Below are positions 1 through 6,313 of a DNA stretch of 10,437 bases, piece after piece. A program made the position numbers and the translations under genes. The DNA comes from Gemmatimonadota bacterium (GTDB lineage Bacteria; Latescibacterota; UBA2968; UBA8231), in contig JAPOYQ010000637.1 in NCBI GenBank assembly GCA_026706505.1, positions 1-10,437 of the forward strand, in the 5' to 3' direction. Position 1 is the stretch's first letter, and each line of letters starts with the position of its first letter. A model generated the notes under the pieces. That model had not been told where the DNA came from and made no database searches. It worked only from the letters and a program-made list of their open reading frames with translations.

Positions 1-1
1 T

Positions 2-1507
2 TTCTTTGATCACGACGCCGATGGCTGGCTCGACCTATACTTTGCCAACAGCGCCGGGTCGGGGGCCCTCTACCGCAATCGGGGCGACGGGCGCTTTGAG
101 GAGACTACCGCTACTGCCGGGGTGGCCGAATCGGGCCACGGGATGGGCTGTGCCGCGGCAGACTACGACCAGGACGGCGATCTCGACCTCTACATCACTT
201 GCTATGGGCCCAATATCCTCTACCGCAACAATGGCGATGGGAGCTTTACCAATGTGACAAGCCGCTCGGGAGTGGGTCATCCTGGTTTTAGCACAGGAGC
301 GGCTTTTGCAGATTACGACCAGGACGGCGATCCCGACCTCTATGTGGCCAATTACGTGGAGTACCCGCCGGAGGTAAACCCGCCCTGCATTCAAGCCAAA
401 GGGCTACAAGTCTACTGCGGCCCCGAGGCCTTCGACCCACAGGCGGATGTCTTCTTCCGCAACGAGGGGGACCAAACCTTCGCAGACATTAGCGAGGCAG
501 TCGGCTTGCTGCCCCGGGCGGCCAAGGAACTGGGAGCTTTTTTTAGCGACTACGACCAGGACGGCGACTTAGATCTTTACGCGGCCGGAGATCGCACGCC
601 CAATCTGCTCTACCGCAATGATGGGGACCGCTTCGCCGAAGTCGGTGTCCTAGCCGGGGTTGCTTTTAACGACGCCGGAGAGGCCCTAGCCGGAATGGGG
701 GTCGATTCGGGAGACTACGACAACGATGGGCTCTTCGACTTCTTCGTGACCAACTATCAGTGGGAGACCAACAATCTCTATCGGAACTTGGGCAACGGGT
801 TTTTCGCCGATACCACCTTCGAATCGGGATTGGGCATGCCGAGCCTGAGATTTCTGGCTTGGGGAACGGTCTTCTTCGACTACGACAACGACGGCGACAG
901 CGACCTCTTCGTGGCCAACGGTCACTTAGATGACAATGTGGAGCTATTCGACACTAGCGTGAACTATGCCCAGCAGAACCAACTTTTCAGGAACGATGGT
1001 CGGGGTAGATTTGCCGATGTGACTAATTCGGCGGGATCGGGCTTGGCGCTGGTGCAGGTCAGCCGCGGGGCGGCGGTCGGAGACTACGATGAAGATGGAG
1101 ATCTGGATCTGGTGGTTTCCAATAATAACCAGCCGGCCGCGCTTCTGCGCAACGACGGGGGGAACCAGAATCACTGGCTGGCTATCAAACTTGTCGGGAA
1201 TTACGCCCCTGCCTCCTCTGATTCTTCAAAGGGTCAGCTTCGGGGACCCTCCAGCAACCGGGACGGCATTGGGGCCTTGGTCAAGGTCGTGGCAGGTGGT
1301 CGCTTGCAGATCGACGAAGTCAGGAGTGGGTCGAGTTTTCTGTGTCAGGATGATCTGCGTCTCTATTTTGGTCTTGGTGCATTAAAAAAAGCAGAACTGG
1401 TGGAGGTGCGCTGGCCTAGCGGTATCGTCGAACAGCTCACGGACGTGGAGGCGAACCAAGTACTCACTCTGTACGAACCGGATACATCCGTGGAACCCAA
1501 GCATTAA
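2..1507 (+). CDS. FG-GAP/VCBS repeat protein with C-terminal ASPIC/UnbV domain (CRTAC1-like), 5' end outside window
   Basis: The frame is open from base 2 (visible start FFDHDADGWLDLYFAN), so the gene begins upstream; the GTG at 122 lies inside a repeat and is not the start. The 501 visible residues hold seven FG-GAP/VCBS propeller repeats with calcium-binding-type loops (DYDQDGDLDLY, DYDNDGDSDLF, DYDEDGDLDLV), each followed by LYRN-type and GxF strands. The third repeat has the long insert with YCGP that is usual for CRTAC1-like proteins. From about residue 390 (NHWLAIKLVG) to 497 comes an ASPIC/UnbV domain with SNRDGIGA, EVRSGSSFL and VRWPSG. An insert of about 15 residues (APASSDSSKGQLRGP) separates LVG from SNRDG, which are normally close. 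Such proteins are generally exported and thought to be adhesive or carbohydrate/ligand binding; no enzyme activity is implied. The next gene starts 18 bases after the stop, suggesting an operon. Confidence 0.9.
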   Translation, partial: FFDHDADGWLDLYFANSAGSGALYRNRGDGRFEETTATAGVAESGHGMGCAAADYDQDGDLDLYITCYGPNILYRNNGDGSFTNVTSRSGVGHPGFSTGAAFADYDQDGDPDLYVANYVEYPPEVNPPCIQAKGLQVYCGPEAFDPQADVFFRNEGDQTFADISEAVGLLPRAAKELGAFFSDYDQDGDLDLYAAGDRTPNLLYRNDGDRFAEVGVLAGVAFNDAGEALAGMGVDSGDYDNDGLFDFFVTNYQWETNNLYRNLGNGFFADTTFESGLGMPSLRFLAWGTVFFDYDNDGDSDLFVANGHLDDNVELFDTSVNYAQQNQLFRNDGRGRFADVTNSAGSGLALVQVSRGAAVGDYDEDGDLDLVVSNNNQPAALLRNDGGNQNHWLAIKLVGNYAPASSDSSKGQLRGPSSNRDGIGALVKVVAGGRLQIDEVRSGSSFLCQDDLRLYFGLGALKKAELVEVRWPSGIVEQLTDVEANQVLTLYEPDTSVEPKH

Positions 1508-1525
1508 AAGCAGGAGTACATGTGC

Positions 1526-2884
1526 ATGGTCCGGGTTTTGTCGATTGCGGTAGCCATTGCCGTGCTTGTTAGCTGCGGAGACAATGATGCAGGCCCGGTA
1601 TCACCCATTAGAACCGATGACTGCTCTGAAGTAGAGATACATTGGGAAGGGGGTTTTTCGATTGCCACCCCAGAGGATCTAGAGGCCCTAGCAGGCGATG
1701 GCCACAGTTGCTTCAGTATCAGTGGCAAGTTGGTCATTGAGCGAACGACCCTGACCGGCTTGGAGGACTTGCGCAACCTCTATAGTGTCGGTGGTTTGCG
1801 ACTGCATTCCAATCTAGCCCTGACCAGCCTAGAGGACTTGCACAACCTCACCCACGTCGATGGGGATCTGGAAATCGTCAACAATCGAGCGTTGACCAAT
1901 GTGGATGGCTTGCACAGCCTCACCCGCATTGGGGGCAAGCTGGAAATTAGAGACAATGCGTCTCTGACCAGTCTGGAGGGCCTGCGCAACGTCAACCGCA
2001 TCGATGGAGACTTAGGAGTCTTCGGCAATGAACCTCTGGACTATGAGGAGAGAACGCGAAGACATGCTCTCAGCATAGGCAATGAGCAAGCAGCGCGCGA
2101 GTCCAAGGGAAGTATCTTCAGCGACGGTGAGGCCCTGTCCAACCTAGAGGGGCTGCGCAACCTGCAAAGCATCGGGGGATCGCTGAAGCTCGGCCTTCCT
2201 ATTGTCGGCTATAACTTTGGTCTAACTACTCTGGAGGGGCTGCGCAGCCTGCAAAGCATTGAGGGCGACCTGCACATCCAGCACAATTTTGCGCTGACCA
2301 GCCTGAAAGGGCTGCACAACGTGCAAAGCGTCGGCGGCGAACTGCATATCCTGCACAACGACCTGCTGACCACTCTGGAGGGTTTGGACAACCTGCGAAG
2401 CATCGGGAACAACCTGAGTCTCTATCGCAATATCTCTCTGATCAGCTTGGAAGGTCTGCACAACGTGCAAAGTGTTGGAGACGAATTGATAGTTCGCGAC
2501 AATAGACTGCTGACCAGCCTAGAGGGCCTGCGCAGCCTCCAGAGCGTCGGTCGGGCTGTGATGATCTGGGGCAGCGATGCCCTGAGGGACCTAAAGGGCT
2601 TGGACAAGCTCACTCGGGTCGAGAATCTCCTGATCCACGAAAATAAATCTCTGGCCTCTCTCAAAGGCTTGGACAACCTGCAAAGCGTCGGAAGCGTCCT
2701 ACAGATAGATGGCAATAGGTCTTTGGCCAGCCTCGACGGTTTGGACAACCTGCAAAGCGTCGGAAAGCACCTGTGGATTGAGGACAACCCCAACCTGCCA
2801 AGCGATTTGGTCCAGGCATTCGCCGCCAGAATAATTGACAGTGGCTTTGGGGGCGAGATTACCATTATGGGCAACCGGCCATAG
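1526..2884 (+). CDS. Lipoprotein with about 13 receptor-L-domain-type leucine-rich repeats
   Basis: I chose ATG 1526 over ATG 1520 because AGGAG at 1512-1516 is 9 bases from 1526 but only 3 from 1520. The 452-residue product starts with MVRVLSIAVAIAVLVSC, a lipoprotein signal with lipobox LVSC and acylated Cys17, so it should be membrane anchored, probably at the surface. From about residue 65 to 425 it consists of a 24-residue repeat of the form (GG)xLxIxxNxxLTSLEGLxNLQSV, as in the receptor L domain (Ecm33/EGFR L-like) family. It closes with a family-typical cap, NPNLPSDLV...GGEITIMGN. Repeat five carries a hydrophilic insert (about residues 172-202, DYEERTRRHALS...). The last two full repeats share a perfect 25-base match spaced exactly 72 bases apart (2669 and 2741), pointing to recent unit duplication. 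The role is probably protein or glycan binding; the ligand is unknown. It likely shares a transcript with the upstream FG-GAP gene. Confidence 0.87.
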   Translation: MVRVLSIAVAIAVLVSCGDNDAGPVSPIRTDDCSEVEIHWEGGFSIATPEDLEALAGDGHSCFSISGKLVIERTTLTGLEDLRNLYSVGGLRLHSNLALTSLEDLHNLTHVDGDLEIVNNRALTNVDGLHSLTRIGGKLEIRDNASLTSLEGLRNVNRIDGDLGVFGNEPLDYEERTRRHALSIGNEQAARESKGSIFSDGEALSNLEGLRNLQSIGGSLKLGLPIVGYNFGLTTLEGLRSLQSIEGDLHIQHNFALTSLKGLHNVQSVGGELHILHNDLLTTLEGLDNLRSIGNNLSLYRNISLISLEGLHNVQSVGDELIVRDNRLLTSLEGLRSLQSVGRAVMIWGSDALRDLKGLDKLTRVENLLIHENKSLASLKGLDNLQSVGSVLQIDGNRSLASLDGLDNLQSVGKHLWIEDNPNLPSDLVQAFAARIIDSGFGGEITIMGNRP

Positions 2885-2937
2885 TGGAAGCCCACCGCCA
2901 GATACATCTCTCGTCCTGTCTTCTAATCTGGCCGGTT
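2873..2937. terminator. Possible bidirectional terminator between convergent genes
   Basis: The 78-base gap between the converging lipoprotein and PhyH genes contains two mutually exclusive foldings. One is an 8-bp inverted repeat AACCGGCC (2873-2880) / GGCCGGTT (2930-2937). The other is a tighter hairpin CCGCCAGAT (2895-2903) / ATCTGGCCGG (2926-2935) with one bulged base. Neither is followed by a clear T run on either strand, so termination is inferred from position and structure only. Confidence 0.3.
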
Positions 2938-2962
2938 CAAAGCACAAGTAGCGGGAATGGTG

Positions 2963-3748
2963 TCAGTGGGTAGGGGTAAACCGACAGACCCCATCGAATG
3001 AAATCCGCAATCTAGGGGCGACTTCATAGGGCCAAGGGTTAAAACTGTAGGGGAGGTAGTGGCACGCTAAAACGTGGCGGAAAGAGTCCGGTTCCAGAAT
3101 GGGGCCACCGCGATGAATCAATCTGCCGTGGAAGAGCACCGCGTCCCCTTTGGCCGCTTCGACCGCAATTTCCGGAAATCCGTTGCGCTCGAATAGAGCG
3201 TCGAACGCATCTTCGTGGTTCCAGCCGTACCAGGGTCCGGGCTTGCCGTCTTCATCCTCTCTGAAATCCTTCTTATCCAGTATCGGTCCCTTGTGAGATC
3301 CAAGCTGGACATGGATGCTGCCATTGCGTTCGTCGACATCCTGGAGGGCAATCCAAGCCGACATACATCCCGGCAGGTGAAAGGCATCTTGGTGTCGGCG
3401 CTGTTCCGACCCTTTGTAGAAGTACATAGTCTGTATTGCCTCGGGCTCATCGTCGAAACAAGTGCGCAGCGGCTGGCGCAGCCGAGGGCTCAACATCCAG
3501 TCCATGGCCATAGGATCGTACAGGTGCTGATTCCTCGTCCGACTCCAGTCATCGGCATCGCGGGGTGCCATGTTCACGACCCAAGCCGCAAACTGGAAAC
3601 CGTCGATTCTCTCGCGTCCCGCATGCAGATCCATCATGTGGTCGACGAACCGATCGCACTCGTCTGGATCGAACAAGCCTTTGAGTATGGTATAGCCATC
3701 CTGCTCATACTGTGCTTTTTGGGCCGATGTTAGTTCTACTAGTTCCAT
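2963..3748 (-). CDS. PhyH-family Fe(II)/2-oxoglutarate-dependent dioxygenase
   Basis: Phytanoyl-CoA dioxygenase family protein of 261 residues, near the family's usual length, with no signal peptide, so cytoplasmic. The start is taken as ATG 3748 rather than GTG 3751 because AAGAGG (3754-3759) is 5 bases away from the ATG but only 2 from the GTG. Seen residues, ATG numbering: the N-terminal YEQDGYTILKGLF typical of PhyH; the metal pair H119-x-D121 in RRHQDAFHLPG; the distal metal ligand H212 in HGRLIHRGGP; and the 2-oxoglutarate salt-bridge Arg R224 in DSFRHVL. GSHKGP (about 150-155) is the common PhyH loop after the double-stranded beta-helix strand. All catalytic residues are present, so it should hydroxylate or oxidatively modify a small molecule; the substrate cannot be read from sequence. 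It is the second gene of an operon, 28 bases behind a D-2-hydroxyacid dehydrogenase, which hints at consecutive handling of a hydroxy acid. Confidence 0.9.
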   Translation of the reverse strand: MELVELTSAQKAQYEQDGYTILKGLFDPDECDRFVDHMMDLHAGRERIDGFQFAAWVVNMAPRDADDWSRTRNQHLYDPMAMDWMLSPRLRQPLRTCFDDEPEAIQTMYFYKGSEQRRHQDAFHLPGCMSAWIALQDVDERNGSIHVQLGSHKGPILDKKDFREDEDGKPGPWYGWNHEDAFDALFERNGFPEIAVEAAKGDAVLFHGRLIHRGGPILEPDSFRHVLACHYLPYSFNPWPYEVAPRLRISFDGVCRFTPTH

Positions 3749-3776
3749 CACAACCTCTTGTTCGGTTTATATCTCC

Positions 3777-4853
3777 CTATAGCCTGTCCCACTCTGTGCC
3801 CCGGCGATTGGCCAGTGAGCGGGGCGTCAGGTCGAAGCGGGTTTCGTGGCCGTGGAAGAAGCGGTCCAACTCGTCCACCATCAGCGTGAATAGACGGGGG
3901 TAGCTGGGGGCTGTGACCCCGGCGATGTGCGGACTGAGAAAAACATTGGGCAGGTGAATAATCTCGCTGTCGGCCGGAATCGGCTCCGGGTCGAAAACGT
4001 CCAGTCCGGCGATGATGTCTCCCCGCTTCAGCCGTTCGATCAGAGCATCGGAGTCGACGATCGGACCGCGCGAAACATTCACGAACACGGCCTCCGATGG
4101 AATCAGATCCAATTCGCGCTGGCCGATCATGCCCTGAGTCTGGGGGGTCAATGGCGCCAAACAGACAATGGCGTCGGACTGGGAGAGGATGTTGTCCAAC
4201 GAGGTCTGGAGAAAACCCACGGCGTCCGCCATTTCTCTGGGCAGATAAGGATCGTACACCCAGATATCTGCCTCAAAGGGCCGCAGAAACTGAATCAACC
4301 GCCGGCCGATATGGCCGCAGCCGATCAACCCGACTCGCTTGCCGGTCAGATCGCCGCACAAATAGCCGGGATCGTCATCGCGGGAAAAGTTAGTATCGCC
4401 GGCGATGATGCGGCGGAAGTAAGCACCGGCATTGCGCAGGGAAATAAGGATCAAGGCCAAGGCCCATTCGGCCACTGGATAGGAGGTGCCATTGGTGGTG
4501 TCCACCGTGCGGATACCCCGCTCCCAGGCGGCTTCCACATCGATGCGTTCGGCGAATCGGTCACCCGCTACCTCGCCGACGATCTTCAGCTTGGCTGCCC
4601 GGTCCATGACCTCGGCGTCGATCCGCGGAGCACCACAGCAGACGATGATCGCGTCGGCGTCCTCCACCTGATCGAGCAATCGGGTTTTCAACTCCGGGCT
4701 GGGGCTGGGGCTGAAGAAGGGCACCCCATCCTCGCAAGCGAACCAGTGCCAGTCGGCAAAGCCATTGAGTCGTTCCAGGTCCGGGGTTGCCAAATAGTTC
4801 TCGCGAACTTGATGATCGCAGACCAGCATTACCTTTGGACGAGAAGTTGCCAT
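3777..4853 (-). CDS. D-isomer-specific 2-hydroxyacid dehydrogenase (NAD-dependent)
   Basis: A 358-residue member of the D-2-hydroxyacid dehydrogenase family, which interconverts 2-hydroxy acids and 2-keto acids with NAD(H). Seen: a Rossmann motif GLIGCGHIGRR with GxGxxG at 178-183; the likely NAD ribose-binding Asp201 in VYDPY; and the catalytic triad positions R262 (VNVSRGPIVD), E290 (LDVFDPEP) and H309 (LSPHIAG). The substrate-binding domain surrounds this as usual (N-terminal part plus C-terminal helix), with GEVAGD near 93-98 in place of the more common GxGxD loop. No signal peptide. The start ATG has GGAG (4864-4867) 10 bases upstream. It is the first gene of a two-gene operon with the PhyH dioxygenase and diverges from the first secreted paralog. 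Subfamily (phosphoglycerate, glyoxylate/hydroxypyruvate or other) is not decided by sequence; there is no ACT domain, which argues against a long-form SerA. Confidence 0.92.
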   Translation of the reverse strand: MATSRPKVMLVCDHQVRENYLATPDLERLNGFADWHWFACEDGVPFFSPSPSPELKTRLLDQVEDADAIIVCCGAPRIDAEVMDRAAKLKIVGEVAGDRFAERIDVEAAWERGIRTVDTTNGTSYPVAEWALALILISLRNAGAYFRRIIAGDTNFSRDDDPGYLCGDLTGKRVGLIGCGHIGRRLIQFLRPFEADIWVYDPYLPREMADAVGFLQTSLDNILSQSDAIVCLAPLTPQTQGMIGQRELDLIPSEAVFVNVSRGPIVDSDALIERLKRGDIIAGLDVFDPEPIPADSEIIHLPNVFLSPHIAGVTAPSYPRLFTLMVDELDRFFHGHETRFDLTPRSLANRRGTEWDRL

Positions 4854-4908
4854 AGAGCCAGATCTCCATTCGGGCTTGTCGAGCAGATATTACAAATTAA
4901 AAAAAATC

Positions 4909-4938
4909 TTGACTTCCCTAAATATTATTATTTAAGAT
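4909..4938 (+). promoter_or_regulatory. Putative sigma70-type promoter of first secreted paralog
   Basis: TTGACT at 4909-4914, an 18-base spacer, then TAAGAT at 4933-4938 in a very A+T-rich stretch, about 115 bases before the start codon. The -35 box lies in TCTTGACTTC, which also occurs around the -35 of the second paralog's promoter with the same 18-base spacer. The -10 matches the consensus at only four of six positions. Confidence 0.45.
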
Positions 4939-5026
4939 GATTTAATGAAGGAGGTAACGCATCCCTCGCGTAGCGTCCAGTTTTCCATTCCTTCCAATCC
5001 CTGAATTGTACTTTGTGCAATCGGGA

Positions 5027-5048
5027 GACCCCCTATTAGGAGGAGGTC
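5027..5048 (+). promoter_or_regulatory. Hairpin that could cover the Shine-Dalgarno of first secreted paralog
   Basis: GACCCCCT (5027-5034) can pair with AGGAGGTC (5041-5048), with one C-A mismatch and a six-base loop. The right arm contains the strong Shine-Dalgarno AGGAGG (5041-5046), six bases before ATG 5053. If it forms, the structure would limit ribosome access; the unpaired AGG in the loop might partly substitute. No equivalent structure was seen before the second paralog. Confidence 0.35.
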
Positions 5049-5052
5049 TAAA

Positions 5053-6009
5053 ATGAAAAAATCTATTCTTTTGCTTTTGCCGTGTGCGTTGGCTCTAACT
5101 TTTAGCGGGCCAGCTTTGGGGCACACGGGCTTGGAGTTTTTCCTGCAAGAAGTGCCCGATCCTGACGCCATGACCATGGACGGAGATGACAGCGACTGGG
5201 GCTGGTTCGACAACGATCTCGCCTTGGACAGCAATTTGGATTTTTATGTGACATCAGGCGAAGTTGCTGACCCAGCGGATTATTCTGCCACTTGGCGGAT
5301 AGCCTATTCTCGTCCGCCAGACAACCGGCTCTACTTCTTTCTTCGGATTCAGGACGACTCCCTGCGGCGGCAGGAGCCAGACTTGAAACGCATGTGGCAC
5401 GATGATTTCACCCAGTTCAACCTCGACAATGACCACTCGGGTGGTCCCGGCTTGGGGGCCAACCTGGACGAGGCGAGCAACCACCAGCGCTATCATCTGC
5501 GCATCTTGCCGGGGCCGGATGGAGTAGCGGCCTTCAACAGCCAGATCGAGGTGCTCGGCGACGAGAAGTTGAGCTGGACTCAGGATGTAGATCTTTTTGG
5601 CAACGCCACGGACGTATGGGATCTTGCCTGGACGGTTACTCCGCCGGATGCCCAGCACGGCACGCTGGATATAGAGGTCACTTGGGAAGCCCGGTTTAAA
5701 ACCTATGACGCCGTTGGCCTGAGCGAGGCGGAGAGCGTAAGGCACGTATATGAGGATGGTCAGGTCACTCACCTTGGGCCGCGGCTCACCGATAACGACG
5801 GCAGCCTGTTTCAGTACGATTTTTATCTGCAGGATAGATTTACTGGAACTCAAAACCCGGCCCAATATGGCACAGAGGGGGATCAGTTTCCCGACTGGTT
5901 TTTGATAGGATGCGAAGACTGCCCGAATGCCGGGGGTTCAGGAGCTACCGCGGTCGAGAGCTCCTCTTGGGGCCGGATCAAAAATCATCTGAGCAATCAG
6001 TTGCGCTGA
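5053..6009 (+). CDS. Secreted CBM9-like protein, tandem paralog 1
   Basis: A 318-residue protein with a cleavable signal peptide (MKKSILLLLPCALALTFSGPALG, predicted cut before His24), so exported. The start is set by AGGAGG six bases upstream. The mature part begins HTGLEFF, followed by DPDAMTMDGDDSDWGWFD, which resembles the IDG-D-W opening of CBM9-like (DOMON-like) carbohydrate- or heme-binding beta-sandwich domains. It continues with LYFFLRIQDDSL and DDFTQFNLDND, matching the D-x-hydrophobic strands of that fold to about residue 235. No CxxCH heme motif is present. Near the end are C287-x-x-C290, a Gly/Ser-rich link and the tail TAVESSSWGRIKNHLSNQLR. The product is 83% identical to the next gene, without gaps. 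Family assignment rests on motif resemblance; a ligand cannot be named. It has its own promoter and a following hairpin. Confidence 0.8.
   Translation: MKKSILLLLPCALALTFSGPALGHTGLEFFLQEVPDPDAMTMDGDDSDWGWFDNDLALDSNLDFYVTSGEVADPADYSATWRIAYSRPPDNRLYFFLRIQDDSLRRQEPDLKRMWHDDFTQFNLDNDHSGGPGLGANLDEASNHQRYHLRILPGPDGVAAFNSQIEVLGDEKLSWTQDVDLFGNATDVWDLAWTVTPPDAQHGTLDIEVTWEARFKTYDAVGLSEAESVRHVYEDGQVTHLGPRLTDNDGSLFQYDFYLQDRFTGTQNPAQYGTEGDQFPDWFLIGCEDCPNAGGSGATAVESSSWGRIKNHLSNQLR
5344..5567 (+). repeat. 224-base tract identical to 6605-6828 (direct repeat in paralog 1)
   Basis: Comparing the two paralogs base by base at an offset of 1261, I found no mismatch across 224 bases (codons 98 to 171 plus two bases of codon 172), third positions included. 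Outside the tract synonymous and nonsynonymous differences are common. This fits recent gene conversion between the copies. Confidence 0.9.
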
Positions 6010-6050
6010 GTATTTTTATTTGATTTTTCATTCTGACGCTGATCGTCGGA

Positions 6051-6081
6051 CATTGGGCAGAGAGACACTCTCTGCCCAATG
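6051..6081 (+). terminator. Perfect 14-bp hairpin after paralog 1
   Basis: CATTGGGCAGAGAG (6051-6064) and CTCTCTGCCCAATG (6068-6081) form a perfect 14-bp stem with loop ACA, 42 bases after the stop codon. The same stem follows the second paralog. The sequence after it (TTAGTTCTG) is only weakly T-rich, so it may terminate inefficiently or act as an mRNA 3'-end stabiliser. Confidence 0.65.
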
Positions 6082-6143
6082 TTAGTTCTGCCCTTAAGAG
6101 GCCATAAATCGGCGCTTAATGAGGGTACTTCTCCGAAAAATTC

Positions 6144-6173
6144 TTGACTTCTTTCTCTAAACTCAATTATACT
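6144..6173 (+). promoter_or_regulatory. Sigma70-type promoter of second secreted paralog
   Basis: TTGACT at 6144-6149, an 18-base spacer, then TATACT at 6168-6173: a good match to the housekeeping promoter consensus. Transcription would start near 6180, giving a leader of about 133 bases. Lying between the hairpin after paralog 1 and the start of paralog 2, it implies the two copies can be transcribed separately. Confidence 0.6.
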
Positions 6174-6237
6174 TACATACTTAATCTGTCCCGTTGGTCT
6201 CATTTGGGAAAGAAAGTTCCATGTACAGTAAACCCAC

Positions 6238-6257
6238 CTTGGGCGATCTAGCCCAAG
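6238..6257 (+). promoter_or_regulatory. Leader hairpin upstream of paralog 2
   Basis: CTTGGGC (6238-6244) and GCCCAAG (6251-6257) make a perfect 7-bp stem with loop GATCTA inside the inferred 133-base leader, about 56 bases before ATG 6314. No known riboswitch class was recognised. The rest of the 304-base gap between the paralogs (6010-6313) holds the post-gene hairpin, this promoter and leader, and no further gene. Confidence 0.35.
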
Positions 6258-6313
6258 CCCATGTCGGCCATATATGCAGACTGGGAAACTATCCATAGGA
6301 GAGGAGTTCAAGC

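Noticed and set aside
122..124. GTG as start of the FG-GAP protein
   Set aside because: The upstream in-frame sequence continues the same repeat pattern to the window edge, so the gene is simply truncated by the window.
1760..2765. Tandem repeat possibly representing a CRISPR array
   Set aside because: The 72-base period is an in-frame multiple of 24 residues encoding LRR units, with degenerate copies and no spacer structure.
4870..4912. Promoter for the dehydrogenase operon in the divergent A+T-rich gap (TAATAT on the - strand)
   Set aside because: No reasonable -35 at normal spacing; A+T richness alone makes such hexamers likely.
3927..4940. 337-codon open frame on the + strand, antisense to the dehydrogenase
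   Set aside because: It is a shadow of the well-supported dehydrogenase on the - strand; its translation shows no recognisable domain and it runs into the promoter region of paralog 1.
4945..5004. 19-codon leader ORF and orphan AAGGAGGT (4948-4955) in the leader of paralog 1
   Set aside because: The ribosome-binding-like sequence lies inside the tiny frame and no start codon follows at a proper distance; probably chance.
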